A stretch of 64,000 bases of DNA, taken from positions 89,227-153,226 of the forward strand of contig NZ_VWWJ01000021.1 of NCBI RefSeq assembly GCF_011753055.1, given 5' to 3'. This DNA is from Burkholderia sp. Ax-1719. Lineage in GTDB: Bacteria; Pseudomonadota; Gammaproteobacteria; Burkholderiales; Burkholderiaceae. The number at the start of each line of letters is the position of its first letter. Position 1 is the stretch's first letter. Shown one piece after another: positions 34,672-46,183 of the stretch. The notes under the pieces were generated by a model. That model did not search any database. It was not told the DNA's origin and saw nothing but the letters and a program-made list of their open reading frames with translations. Position numbers and translations under genes: made by a program.

Positions 34672-37521
34672 ATGAGCGACAAGAAAGCATCCTCCGGCAA
34701 GCCGCAGAAGTCCGAATCGAAGTACCCCGTCAATCTGCTCGATACCGCGTTCCCGATGCGCGGCGATCTGCCCAAGCGCGAGCCGCAATGGGTCAAGGAG
34801 TGGGAAGAGAAAGGGATCTACAAGAAGATCCGCGCCGCTTCGAAGGGCCGCAAGAAGTTCATCCTGCACGATGGCCCGCCGTATGCGAACGGCGATATTC
34901 ACCTTGGCCACGCGGTGAACAAGATCCTCAAGGACATGATCGTCAAGGCGCGCAATCTGGCGGGCTTCGACGCGGTCTACGTGCCGGGCTGGGACTGCCA
35001 CGGCATGCCGATCGAAATCCAGATCGAAAAGCAGTTCGGCAAGTCGCTGCCTGCCCAGGAAGTGATGAAGAAGGCGCGCGAGTACGCGTCGGGCCAGATC
35101 GAGACGCAGAAGCTCGGCTTCAAGCGTCTGGGCGTGCTGGGCGACTGGGACAACCCGTACAAGACCATGAACTTCGCGAACGAGGCGGGCGAAATCCGCG
35201 CACTCGCGAAGATCATCGAAAAGGGTTATGTGTTCCGCGGCCTGAAGCCGGTGAACTGGTGTTTCGACTGCGGCTCGGCGCTGGCTGAGGCGGAAGTCGA
35301 ATACAAGGACAAGACCGATCCGACCATCGACGTGCTGTTCACGTTCGCGCAGCCGGCAGAAACGGCGGCGGCGTTCGGCCTGCCCGCGCTGCCGCGCGAA
35401 GAAGGCGGCATCGTCATCTGGACGACGACGCCCTGGACGATCCCGTCGAACCAGGCGCTCAACGTGCATCCGGAAATCGAGTACGCGCTGGTCGATACGC
35501 CGCGCGGCCTGCTGATTTTCGCAACCGAGCGCGTCGAAGCCTGCCTGAAGGACTTCGGTCTGGAAGGCACGGTCATCGCCACCACCCAGGGCGAAAAGCT
35601 CTCGGAACTGCGCTTCAACCACCCGCTCGCTTCGGCGCATCCGGGCTACAAGCGCACCTCGCCCATCTATCTGGGCGACTACGTCACGACCGACACCGGC
35701 ACGGGCATCGTGCACTCGGCGCCTGCCTACGGCGTGGAAGACTTCGTGTCGTGCAAGGCGCACAACATGGCCGACTCGGACATCATCAGCCCGGTGATGG
35801 GCGATGGCCGCTATGTCGAATCGCTGCCGCTGTTCGGCGGCCTGTCGATCTGGGACGCGAATCCGAAGGTCGTCGACGCGCTCGACGCCGCCGGCACCCT
35901 GCTGCGCAGCGAAAAGTACCTGCACAGCTACATGCACTGCTGGCGCCACAAGACGCCGATCATCTACCGCGCCACCTCGCAGTGGTTCGCGGGCATGGAC
36001 GTGACGCCCAAGGACGGCGGCAAGACGCTGCGCGAAACCGCGCTCGAAGGCATCGAAGCCACCGCGTTCTACCCGTCGTGGGGCAAGCAGCGCCTGTTCT
36101 CGATGATCGCCAACCGCCCGGACTGGACGCTGTCGCGTCAACGTCAATGGGGCGTGCCGATGGCCTTCTTCGTGCACAAGGAAACCGGCGAGCTGCATCC
36201 GCGCACGCTGGAGCTGCTCGAAGAAGTCGCCAAGCGCGTCGAAGTCTCGGGTATCGAAGCGTGGCAGACGCTCGACCCGCGCGAACTGCTGGGCGACGAC
36301 GCCAACATGTACGAGAAGAACCGCGACACGCTCGACGTGTGGTTCGACTCGGGCACGACGCACTGGCACGTGCTGCGCGGCTCGCACGCGGAAGAACTGC
36401 AATTCCCGGCCGATCTGTATCTGGAAGGCTCGGACCAGCATCGCGGCTGGTTCCATTCGTCGCTCTTGACGGCTTCCATGCTCGATGGCCGCCCGCCGTA
36501 CAACGCCCTGCTCACGCACGGCTTCACCGTCGACGGCGAAGGCCGCAAGATGTCGAAGTCGCTCGGCAACGGCGTCGATCCGCATGAAGTGGCGAACCGT
36601 CTGGGCGCGGAAATCATCCGTCTGTGGATCGCTTCGACCGACTACTCGGGCGAACTGGCGATCTCGGAAGAAATTCTCAAGCGCGTCACGGAAGGCTATC
36701 GCCGTATCCGCAACACGCTGCGCTTCCTGCTCTCGAACCTGTCGGATTTCGACTTCGAGAAAAACGCGCTGCCCGCCGATCAGTGGCTCGAAATCGACCG
36801 TTATGCCGTGGCGCTCACGCACACGCTGCAAAACGACGTGCTGTCGCACTACGACCGCTACGAGTTCCACCCGGTCGTCGCGAAGCTGCAGACGTTCTGC
36901 TCGGAAGACCTCGGCGGCTTCTATCTGGACGTGCTGAAGGACCGTCTCTACACGAGTGCGCCGGATTCGGCCGCGCGTCGTGGCGCGCAGACGGCCCTGC
37001 ACCACATCACGCACAGCCTGCTGCGCATCCTCGCGCCGTTCCTCTCGTTCACGGCCGAAGAAGCGTGGAAGGTGTTCCAGCCGAACAGCGAAACCATCTT
37101 CACCGAAACCTTCCACGCGTTCCCCGACGTGGCGAACGCGCCGGAACTGATCGCCAAGTGGACGCTGCTGCGTGAAGTACGCGGCAACGTGACGAAGGCG
37201 CTGGAAGAAGCGCGCGTGGCGAACCAGATCGGCTCGTCCCTGCAGGCGGAGGTGCGCATTCTCGCGAGCGGCGCGCGTTACGACGCCCTGCAAACGCTCG
37301 GCGACGATCTCAAGTTCGTGCTGATCACCTCGGCGGCGGAAGTCGTGAAGGTCGAAAGCGAAGAACAGGAAGGCGTCGAAGTGGTCACGTCGAAGTACCT
37401 CAAGTGCGAGCGCTGCTGGCACTACCGCGAGGACGTGGGCGCGAACGCCGAGCACCCGGGCCTGTGCGGCCGCTGCGTGTCGAATCTGTTCGGTAACGGC
37501 GAAAACCGGAGCGCCGCATAA
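34672..37521 (+). CDS. ileS: Isoleucyl-tRNA synthetase, 949 aa
   Basis: Class I synthetase charging tRNA-Ile. HIGH motif in PPYANGDIHLGHAVNKILKD at about 67-86, editing (CP1) domain about 180-400, KMSKS at about 628, and a C-terminal zinc finger CERCWHYREDV...CGRC at the end. Length fits the bacterial type-1 IleRS. ATG 34672 (MSDKKASSGK) was chosen over an upstream ATG at 34630 without ribosome-binding site. The stop overlaps the lspA start by one base (TAATG). Confidence 0.97.
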   Translation: MSDKKASSGKPQKSESKYPVNLLDTAFPMRGDLPKREPQWVKEWEEKGIYKKIRAASKGRKKFILHDGPPYANGDIHLGHAVNKILKDMIVKARNLAGFDAVYVPGWDCHGMPIEIQIEKQFGKSLPAQEVMKKAREYASGQIETQKLGFKRLGVLGDWDNPYKTMNFANEAGEIRALAKIIEKGYVFRGLKPVNWCFDCGSALAEAEVEYKDKTDPTIDVLFTFAQPAETAAAFGLPALPREEGGIVIWTTTPWTIPSNQALNVHPEIEYALVDTPRGLLIFATERVEACLKDFGLEGTVIATTQGEKLSELRFNHPLASAHPGYKRTSPIYLGDYVTTDTGTGIVHSAPAYGVEDFVSCKAHNMADSDIISPVMGDGRYVESLPLFGGLSIWDANPKVVDALDAAGTLLRSEKYLHSYMHCWRHKTPIIYRATSQWFAGMDVTPKDGGKTLRETALEGIEATAFYPSWGKQRLFSMIANRPDWTLSRQRQWGVPMAFFVHKETGELHPRTLELLEEVAKRVEVSGIEAWQTLDPRELLGDDANMYEKNRDTLDVWFDSGTTHWHVLRGSHAEELQFPADLYLEGSDQHRGWFHSSLLTASMLDGRPPYNALLTHGFTVDGEGRKMSKSLGNGVDPHEVANRLGAEIIRLWIASTDYSGELAISEEILKRVTEGYRRIRNTLRFLLSNLSDFDFEKNALPADQWLEIDRYAVALTHTLQNDVLSHYDRYEFHPVVAKLQTFCSEDLGGFYLDVLKDRLYTSAPDSAARRGAQTALHHITHSLLRILAPFLSFTAEEAWKVFQPNSETIFTETFHAFPDVANAPELIAKWTLLREVRGNVTKALEEARVANQIGSSLQAEVRILASGARYDALQTLGDDLKFVLITSAAEVVKVESEEQEGVEVVTSKYLKCERCWHYREDVGANAEHPGLCGRCVSNLFGNGENRSAA

Positions 37522-38045
37522 TGGCCAAGACCCTGTCCAAGCAGGCGAAGCCGAACGGCGCGGGCGGCACCAAAGGTACGCTGGTGCCGTGGCTGGGCAT
37601 TGCGGTGATCGTGATCCTCGCGGATCAGCTCACCAAGATCGCCATTTCGAAGGTGTTCGCCTATGGCGAAGGCCGCATGATCACGCCGTTCTTCAACCTC
37701 GTGCTGGTGTACAACAAGGGCGCGGCGTTCAGCTTCCTCGCTGCGGCGGGCGGCTGGCAGCGCTGGGCCTTCACGGCGCTCGGCGTGGTGGCGGCGGTGG
37801 TGATCGGCTATCTGCTCAAGCGTCATGCGGGGCAACGCCTCTTCTGCACGGCGCTCGCGCTGATCCTGGGCGGCGCGCTCGGCAACGTGCTCGACCGCCT
37901 GATGTACGGCCATGTGATCGACTTCCTCGACTTCCATCTGGGCGCGTCGCACTGGCCCGCGTTCAACGTCGCGGATAGCGCGATCACCGTCGGCGCGGTG
38001 CTGCTGGTGTTCGACGAGCTGCGCCGCGTGCGCGGTTCGCGCTGA
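37521..38045 (+). CDS. lspA: Lipoprotein signal peptidase LspA (SPase II), 174 aa
   Basis: Aspartyl membrane protease that removes signal peptides from diacylglyceryl prolipoproteins. Four hydrophobic helices. The catalytic aspartates are in GGALGNVLDRLMYGHVIDF (about 115-133) and FNVADSAITVGA (about 148-159), with ADQLTK near 34. The first 22 residues are a basic, Gly-rich cytoplasmic extension. Coupled to ileS by overlapping stop/start codons. Confidence 0.96.
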   Translation: MAKTLSKQAKPNGAGGTKGTLVPWLGIAVIVILADQLTKIAISKVFAYGEGRMITPFFNLVLVYNKGAAFSFLAAAGGWQRWAFTALGVVAAVVIGYLLKRHAGQRLFCTALALILGGALGNVLDRLMYGHVIDFLDFHLGASHWPAFNVADSAITVGAVLLVFDELRRVRGSR

Positions 38046-38075
38046 AGCTCGGGCCTCTCCTGAAGGAGCGTTGAC

Positions 38076-39305
38076 TTGAACACCTCCGCAGCTAACTCTG
38101 GCGAACTGGCTGGGCGCCATCTGGTGCTCGGCATGTCGGGCGGCATCGCCTGCTACAAGATCGCCGAGCTGACGCGTCTGTTGACCAAGGCCGGCGCGAC
38201 CGTGCAGGTCGTGATGACCGAGGCCGCCACGCAGTTCATCACGCCCGTGACGATGCAGGCGCTCTCGGGCCGCCCGGTCTACACGAGCCAGTGGGACGGT
38301 CGCGTGCCCAACAACATGGCGCACATCGACCTGTCGCGCGAAGCGGACGCCATCGTCATCGCGCCCGCTTCGACCGATTTCATCGCCAAGCTCGCCAACG
38401 GTTTCGCCGACGATCTGCTCTCGACGCTGTGCGTCGCGCGCGATTGTCCGCTGCTGGTGGTGCCCGCGATGAACCGGCAGATGTGGCAGAACCCGGCCAC
38501 GCAGCGCAACGTCGCGCAGATCCGCGCAGACGGCATCGAAACGCTCGGCCCCGATTCCGGCCCGCAGGCTTGCGGCGAAGTCGGTGACGGGCGCATGCTG
38601 GAGCCGGAAGCCGTTTATGAAGCGATCGTGGCGTTCTTCGCGCCCAAGGTGCTCGCGGGCCGCAAGCTGCTGATTACCGCCGGGCCGACGTTCGAACCGC
38701 TCGATCCGGTGCGCGGCATCACCAACCGTTCGAGCGGCAAGATGGGCTTTGCGCTCGCGCGCGCGGCGCAGCAGGCCGGCGCCGAAGTTCATCTGGTCGC
38801 CGGTCCGGTCGCGCTGGAAACGCCCTGGGGCGTGTACCGCGAGAACGTGCAGACCGCGCAGCAGATGTACGACGCCGTGATGCGCGGCGTGCCCGATGCC
38901 GATGTCTTCATCGGCGTGGCCGCCGTGGCCGACTGGCGCGTCGATCACGTCGCCGAGCACAAGATCAAGAAGACGGCGGAGCATCGCATGCCCACCTTCT
39001 CCTTCGTCGAGAATCCCGACATTCTCGCCTCGGTCGCCGCGCTGCCCAATCCGCCCTACTGTGTGGGCTTCGCGGCGGAAAGCGGCGATCTGGACGTGCA
39101 CGGCGAAGAAAAGCGCGCGCGCAAGAAGGTGCCGCTGCTGATCGGCAATCTGGGCCCACTCACCTTCGGTCAGGACGACAATGAAGTCGTGCTGTTCGAG
39201 CCGGCCGGCCGCACGCCGCTGCCGCGCGCCGCCAAGGTCACGCTCGCGCAGACGCTGATCGCCGAAATCGCGAAACGCCTGCCGGATACGGGCATCCTGT
39301 CCTGA
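38076..39305 (+). CDS. coaBC: Bifunctional phosphopantothenoylcysteine decarboxylase/synthase CoaBC, 409 aa
   Basis: Two steps of coenzyme A synthesis. The FMN-binding CoaC part has LVLGMSGGIACYKIAEL at about 16-32 and the substrate motif PAMNRQMWQNPA near 130. The CoaB part begins around 190 with LLITAGPTFEPLDPVRGITNRSSGKMG, with HKIKK near 295. Start is TTG at 38076; GAAGGAG lies seven bases upstream, and no ATG or GTG is placed before the first conserved strand. Follows lspA by 30 bp. Confidence 0.94.
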   Translation: MNTSAANSGELAGRHLVLGMSGGIACYKIAELTRLLTKAGATVQVVMTEAATQFITPVTMQALSGRPVYTSQWDGRVPNNMAHIDLSREADAIVIAPASTDFIAKLANGFADDLLSTLCVARDCPLLVVPAMNRQMWQNPATQRNVAQIRADGIETLGPDSGPQACGEVGDGRMLEPEAVYEAIVAFFAPKVLAGRKLLITAGPTFEPLDPVRGITNRSSGKMGFALARAAQQAGAEVHLVAGPVALETPWGVYRENVQTAQQMYDAVMRGVPDADVFIGVAAVADWRVDHVAEHKIKKTAEHRMPTFSFVENPDILASVAALPNPPYCVGFAAESGDLDVHGEEKRARKKVPLLIGNLGPLTFGQDDNEVVLFEPAGRTPLPRAAKVTLAQTLIAEIAKRLPDTGILS

Positions 39306-39353
39306 TGCATGCAGCGAGGCGCGAGCCTCGTGCATGTCATTGAAGGAGCTGCC

Positions 39354-40355
39354 ATGACATTGCTTTCCGTACTGGACCAGTCGCCCGTCATCGCCGGGCA
39401 CAGCGCGGCGGACGCTATCGCCGCCACCATCGAGCTTGCACAACTCGCCGATGATCTCGGCTACACGCGCTACTGGTGCGCCGAGCACCACGGCCTGCTG
39501 GGCGTGTGCAATCCCTGTCCCGAAGTCATGCTCGCCCGTCTGGGCAGCGTGACGAAGCGCATCCGCATCGGCTCGGGCGGCATCATGCTGCCGTACTACA
39601 GCCCGTTCAAGGTCGCCGAGCAGTTCATGATGCTCGAAGCACTGTTTCCGGGCCGCGTCGATCTGGGCGTGGGCCGTGCGCCGGGCGGCGACATGCGCAC
39701 GGCGCAAGCGGTCGCGGCGGGCGCCTACAATCGCGGCGATCAGTTCGCCCAGCAGGTGCAGGATCTGGTTGGCCTGATGGACGGCACGCTTGCGTCCGAC
39801 CATCTCGCCAATGGCGTGGTGTTGCAACCGCAGATCGCCACGCGTCCGCAGTTGTGGGTGCTTGGCTCCAGCGACTTCGGCGGTGAGCTCGCCGCGCAAC
39901 TGGGCCTGCGCTTCTCGTTCGCGCATTTCATCAACGCGCACTTCGGTCATCTGGTGGCGAATGCGTATCGCGACCGCTTCCAGCCGGGCCACGAGGCAAA
40001 GCCGTATCTGGCCTGCGCGGTGTTCGCGATCTGCGCCGATACCGAAGCCGAAGCCGCCGACCTCGAAAAAGCCGTCGATCTGCGCCGCGTGCAGATGGCC
40101 TACGGCCTGAACGCGCCGATCCCGAGTCTCGAACAAGGCCGCGCGCAGGAATACGGCGAACGCGAGCAGATCGTGATCGACCGCGAAAAGCCGCGCAGCA
40201 TCATCGGCACGCCCGAAAGCGTCACGGAGCGCCTGCACGCGCTGCAGGAGCGCTTCAACGCCGACGAACTCATCGTGCTCACCGTCGCAGGCAGCTACAA
40301 GGCGCGCCTGCGCTCCTACGAATTACTCGCCGAGGCGTTTGAATTACCTCGATAA
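39354..40355 (+). CDS. LLM class flavin-dependent oxidoreductase (luciferase-like), 333 aa
   Basis: Single-domain bacterial-luciferase fold of the YhbW-type group, identified by LSVLDQSPVIAGHSAADAI at the N-terminus, YWCAEHHG at about 40-47, IGSGGIMLPYYSPFKVAEQF near 74-93 and LGVGRAPGGD near 103-112. Uses reduced FMN; substrate unknown. TGAAGGAG six bases before ATG 39354 fixes the start. Tightly spaced between coaBC and dut, so likely part of the same transcript. Being beside coaBC (an FMN enzyme) and ribF may be coincidental. Confidence 0.9.
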   Translation: MTLLSVLDQSPVIAGHSAADAIAATIELAQLADDLGYTRYWCAEHHGLLGVCNPCPEVMLARLGSVTKRIRIGSGGIMLPYYSPFKVAEQFMMLEALFPGRVDLGVGRAPGGDMRTAQAVAAGAYNRGDQFAQQVQDLVGLMDGTLASDHLANGVVLQPQIATRPQLWVLGSSDFGGELAAQLGLRFSFAHFINAHFGHLVANAYRDRFQPGHEAKPYLACAVFAICADTEAEAADLEKAVDLRRVQMAYGLNAPIPSLEQGRAQEYGEREQIVIDREKPRSIIGTPESVTERLHALQERFNADELIVLTVAGSYKARLRSYELLAEAFELPR

Positions 40356-40392
40356 ACTGCCTCGAACCTGAACGGAACCCATGCGGAACCCC

Positions 40393-40839
40393 ATGAAAAT
40401 CGACATCAAGATCCTCAACGAACGCATGCGCGACCAGCTGCCCCACTACGCCACGCCGGGCAGCGCGGGCCTCGATCTGCGCGCGTGCCTCGACGCGCCG
40501 GTGACGCTCGAACCGGGCGAGACCAAGCTGATCCCGACGGGTCTGGCCATCCATCTCGCCGATCCGGGCTATGCCGCGCTGATCCTGCCGCGCTCGGGCC
40601 TTGGCCACAAGCACGGCATCGTGCTGGGCAACCTGGTCGGCCTGATCGACTCGGACTACCAGGGCGAGCTGATGATCTCCACCTGGAACCGCGGCCATAC
40701 CACCTTCACACTGAACCCGCTGGAGCGCCTCGCGCAACTCGTGATCGTGCCGGTCGTGCAGGCGCAGTTCAACATCGTCGACGACTTCGAAGCGAGCCAG
40801 CGCGGCGAAGGCGGTTTCGGCAGCACGGGCAAGCATTAA
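40393..40839 (+). CDS. dut: dUTP diphosphatase (dUTPase), 148 aa
   Basis: Trimeric enzyme hydrolysing dUTP to dUMP. All five motifs are visible: GSAGLDLRA (about 23-31), LPRSGLGHKHGI (about 66-77), GLIDSDYQGEL (about 83-93), the NPLERLAQLVI strand, and the C-terminal arm RGEGGFGSTG. I prefer ATG 40393 (MKIDIKIL), the usual family start; an ATG 12 bases earlier would add MRNP. Confidence 0.96.
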   Translation: MKIDIKILNERMRDQLPHYATPGSAGLDLRACLDAPVTLEPGETKLIPTGLAIHLADPGYAALILPRSGLGHKHGIVLGNLVGLIDSDYQGELMISTWNRGHTTFTLNPLERLAQLVIVPVVQAQFNIVDDFEASQRGEGGFGSTGKH

Positions 40840-40863
40840 GCTTCGTCGCTTGCTTGCGGCAAT

Positions 40864-40893
40864 AAAAAAGCACGCTCTTGAGCGTGCTTTTTT
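40864..40893. terminator. Bidirectional terminator dut/permease
   Basis: AAAAAAGCACGCT-CTTG-AGCGTGCTTTTTT between converging genes. Confidence 0.93.
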
Positions 40894-40897
40894 GTTT

Positions 40898-42322
40898 TTA
40901 GCGTGTCGCGCTGGATGCCGCGGCAGGCTGCTCCCGTCGCCGATACCACAGCGCGTAGACGATCGTCAGCGCCACGAGGAAGGCCACGCCGTACGCCATC
41001 GTCATGCGGAACTCGCGCGTGAACGCCGTGCCAACCAGAATGCCGAGCATCAGCAACGCGCCCAGCACACTGGTGAACGGAAAGCCCCACATGCGGAATT
41101 TCAGGGGCTCCGCGTTGTGCCCTTTCTCTTGCTTCACGCGGAAGAAAATCTGCGTCACGAAGATCATGAGCCACGTGAACATCGCGCCGAACATGGCGAT
41201 CGACATCATCAGCGTGAAGGCCGTCTGCGGCCACAGCGCGTTGAGCACCGCCGACACCGCAATGCCAATGGTCGAGAGCGACAGCGCCGCCGTCGGCACG
41301 CCCTGGCGCGTGAGACGCCCGAACACCGCAGGCGCATAGCCCGCGCGCGACAGGCTGAACATCATGCGCGTGGTGATGTAGAGCTGGCTGTTCATCGCCG
41401 AGAGCGCGGCCACCAGCACGATGAAGTTGATCGCGCCTGCCGCGTACGGCACACCGGTTTCGGCCATCACCTTCACGAACGGGCTTTCGTTGCCGCCCGC
41501 TGCGGTCCACGGCACGATCGCGAGCATCAGCGCGAGCGTGAGCAGATAGAACAGCACGAGACGCACGACGGTCGCACGGAACGCGCGCGTGACGGCGCGC
41601 TGTGGGTCCTGCGCTTCAGCGGCGGCCACCGCGATAGTCTCAAGCCCCAGATAGCTGAACAGCGAGACGATCGTGCCCACCCACACGCCCCACCAGCCCT
41701 TGGGCAGCCAGCCGCCGTGCGAGGTGTAGTTCGCCACGCCCACGCCCGAATCCGCCGGTGCATGCCAGACGAACCACGCGCCCAGCACGATAAACGCGAC
41801 GATGGCGGCGATCTTCAGGCTGGAAAAGAGGTATTCGATGGAACCGTAGGCGCGCACGCTCATCGCATTCACGACGATCAGCGCCGCCGAAAAACCGACG
41901 ATCCAGTACAAGCCCGGCACGTGCGGGAACCAGAACTTCATGTAGACGGCGATGGCCGATACCTCGGTGCCCACCGCCAGCACATACGCCGACCAGTACG
42001 CATAACGCACCAGAAAGCCCGCGAGCGGCCCGATGTAGTGCTCGGCATACGCGCCGAACGAGCCGGACGTGGGATGCGCCACCGTCATCTCGGCGAGTGC
42101 GCCCATCAGCAGCAAGGCGATCAGTGCGCCGATCGCGTAGGAAATGAGCACGCCCGGCCCGGCAAAGCTGATGGCAAAGCCGCTGCCAAGAAACAAACCC
42201 GTACCGACCGCGCCGCCGATGGCGATCATCGTCATCTGTCCAGCGGACAGCCCACGGCGCAGACCGCGCTCGCGCTCGACGATCGCATCGAACGCACCCT
42301 TTTTATCTGAACTCACCTTCAC
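40898..42322 (-). CDS. Amino acid permease (APC superfamily, AAT type), 474 aa
   Basis: Proton-coupled amino acid importer with twelve predicted helices. Starts with the AAT pattern LRRGLSAGQMTMIAIGGAVGTGLFLGSG at about 21-48, in which the unwound GGAVGTGLF of TM1 binds substrate; AYAEHYIGPLAGF near 91 and YLGLETIAVAAAEAQDPQRAV near 222 are also typical. It resembles ProY/GabP-type carriers; substrate cannot be fixed from sequence. The C-terminus REQPAAASSATR is polar. Monocistronic between two terminators. Confidence 0.9.
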   Translation of the reverse strand: MKVSSDKKGAFDAIVERERGLRRGLSAGQMTMIAIGGAVGTGLFLGSGFAISFAGPGVLISYAIGALIALLLMGALAEMTVAHPTSGSFGAYAEHYIGPLAGFLVRYAYWSAYVLAVGTEVSAIAVYMKFWFPHVPGLYWIVGFSAALIVVNAMSVRAYGSIEYLFSSLKIAAIVAFIVLGAWFVWHAPADSGVGVANYTSHGGWLPKGWWGVWVGTIVSLFSYLGLETIAVAAAEAQDPQRAVTRAFRATVVRLVLFYLLTLALMLAIVPWTAAGGNESPFVKVMAETGVPYAAGAINFIVLVAALSAMNSQLYITTRMMFSLSRAGYAPAVFGRLTRQGVPTAALSLSTIGIAVSAVLNALWPQTAFTLMMSIAMFGAMFTWLMIFVTQIFFRVKQEKGHNAEPLKFRMWGFPFTSVLGALLMLGILVGTAFTREFRMTMAYGVAFLVALTIVYALWYRRREQPAAASSATR

Positions 42323-42399
42323 CCTCTACGGCATGCGGCCATTTGCCGACGATGCACACACATTCGCCGCCAATAGACGAAATTGCACGCACAAAACAA

Positions 42400-42429
42400 A
42401 ACGGCGCGGACCGTGAAGTCCGCGCCGTT
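42400..42429 (-). terminator. Terminator of clpS-clpA
   Basis: AACGGCGCGGAC-CGTGAA-GTCCGCGCCGTT, followed on the minus strand by TTGTTTTG. Confidence 0.92.
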
Positions 42430-42454
42430 CCGGCTGACCTGAAGCGGAAACCGC

Positions 42455-44742
<2,288 letters not shown>

Positions 44743-44746
<4 letters not shown>

Positions 44747-45057
44747 GCTTCCTCCATCACACACTGCAGCGGATGCCCGGCCTGCCGTGCGTGGGTAACG
44801 ACTTGCTCAACTTTGGTCGACGCGATGTCCCGCGTATAGACCCCACAAACACCCCTGCCCTCGCGATGGACCTTCAACATAACTTGCGTTGCGGTCTCGC
44901 GGTCTTTATTGAAATACTCCTGCACGACCATCACGACGAATTCCATCGGCGTGTAGTCATCGTTCATCAGGACGACCTTGTACATGGAGGGCGGTTTGAC
45001 CTTTTGCTCCTGCCGCTCCAGTACAGTTGAATCCTGCTTGTCCGGGATAATCGCCAT
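44743..45057 (-). CDS. clpS: ClpS adaptor protein, 104 aa
   Basis: Adaptor that gives N-end-rule substrates to ClpA. The core begins PPSMYKVVLMNDDYTPMEFVVMVV at about 22-45, with the NDD/YTPMEFV pocket for N-degrons, and ends VYTRDIASTKVEQV...HPLQCVMEEA. A flexible acidic/basic N-terminal arm of about 20 residues is kept. Coupled to clpA. Confidence 0.96.
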
Positions 45058-45626
45058 ACACCCATTCTAAACAACTCGGACAGGCCCGCAATCCTGCCGA
45101 AACCCGACCGGCCGTCCGGTGAAGCTGGCTCCGGCGCCCTGCATCCTGCGAGCAATCCCTGCGCCTTCTCCGTTCCGGGCTCGATCAACTTCGCCCCGAC
45201 CGCATCATGCGTGGTCTTGCTTGGGCGCCCGGCTGCGGGGCCGGTTCGAATCTTCCTGCCAGCAGCTTTCGCGCCACCGTTGAATCGAGTATCGCACAAC
45301 CTGCGCGCTCGCGTGGGCAGTGCCCTCGGCCGATTCCGCCTCGATTTGTCAGCCTGCGCACGCAGACAAACAGATTCCGTGCCACCACACCTCCAATGTC
45401 CGCCAAAGCGTCGCTTTCGGGTGTGCCGTTGCAGTGCTTCCCATGTGAGTCGATTATGCGACTTTTCAAGATGGGTCGTGCAACCCCATCGTTGGCGTAG
45501 GGACAAAAAGCGAACCCGATGCGCGGATCGGCAACCCACTGCGCTTCGCAGCAGCAAAGGCCGCTAGAAAAGCCGGAAAAACCCTGGAAATGCGATCTTT
45601 ACAACGCGCAACTGAACGTCTCAAAA
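45058..45626. other. 570-bp intergenic region between clpS and cspA
   Basis: Divergent upstream regions. Open frames on both strands give unstructured, Arg/Pro/Ser-rich peptides without ribosome-binding sites. No structured RNA recognised. Confidence 0.5.
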
Positions 45627-45631
45627 TATTC

Positions 45632-45660
45632 TTGACACCAGAATAAAGAGCCTCAACAAT
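45632..45660 (+). promoter_or_regulatory. Promoter of the cold-shock gene
   Basis: TTGACA (45632-45637), a 17-base spacer and AACAAT (45655-45660). The inverted repeat TATTCT-7-AGAATA (45627-45645) spans the -35 box. It predicts a 5' leader of about 135 bases. Confidence 0.65.
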
Positions 45661-45801
45661 CAAGCTGGCACTTTTTTCAACCGCCTTTAATTTCGAAAAA
45701 ATGCCGTTGGTGAGCTTGTGAGGAGGGGGCGCTCGCATTCCGCGAACGTTTAGCTTTTCGAACTGCTCGTGGTAGTGACATGAGTTACAGGGGAAGTTGG
45801 T

Positions 45802-46008
45802 ATGGCAACCGGTACGGTCAAGTGGTTCAACGACGCGAAGGGTTTCGGGTTCATCACGCCGGATGAAGGCGGCGAGGACCTGTTCGCTCACTTTTCGGCT
45901 ATTCAAATGAATGGCTTCAAGACCCTCAAAGAAGGTCAAAAGGTGAGCTTCGAGGTCGTGCAAGGCCCGAAGGGTAAACAGGCATCGAACATTCAGGCAG
46001 CAGCCTGA
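45802..46008 (+). CDS. cspA: Cold-shock protein (CspA family), 68 aa
   Basis: Single cold-shock (OB-fold) domain, MATGTVKWFNDAKGFGFITP at the start, with RNP1 KGFGFI at 13-18 and RNP2 DLFAHF at 26-31. Binds single-stranded RNA/DNA and melts secondary structure at low temperature. AGGGGAAG lies before ATG. The roughly 135-base leader with AT-rich and poly-T/A stretches resembles the thermo-sensing leaders of cspA mRNAs. A strong terminator follows 23 bases after the stop. Confidence 0.97.
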   Translation: MATGTVKWFNDAKGFGFITPDEGGEDLFAHFSAIQMNGFKTLKEGQKVSFEVVQGPKGKQASNIQAAA

Positions 46009-46031
46009 TACGTTCGGTACCCGTACCTTGG

Positions 46032-46060
46032 AAACCCGGCTTCGGCCGGGTTTCTTTTTT
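46032..46060 (+). terminator. Terminator of the cold-shock gene
   Basis: AAACCCGGC-TTCG-GCCGGGTTT followed by C and seven T. The UUCG tetraloop makes it very stable. Confidence 0.95.
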
Positions 46061-46183
46061 TGTGCGAACGATTTTTATGCGTACTTTATTCGCGCCCAGG
46101 CATTTTGAATAAAACACCTGGAATATCACATCGCGCCGACACACTTTTTCACATTCATTTCATTTGCGCGTGCTAATTAAGCA

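Noticed and set aside
33469..37455. 1328-codon open frame on the minus strand opposite ribF and ileS
   Set aside because: Composition is Arg/His/Asp-rich with no domain, no start signals, and it mirrors the codon bias of the real genes on the plus strand.
37422..40238. 938-codon open frame on the minus strand opposite lspA, coaBC and the flavin oxidoreductase
   Set aside because: Antisense shadow of well-recognised genes.
45185..45567. Several small frames between clpS and cspA
   Set aside because: No ribosome-binding sites, no motifs, both strands equally open.
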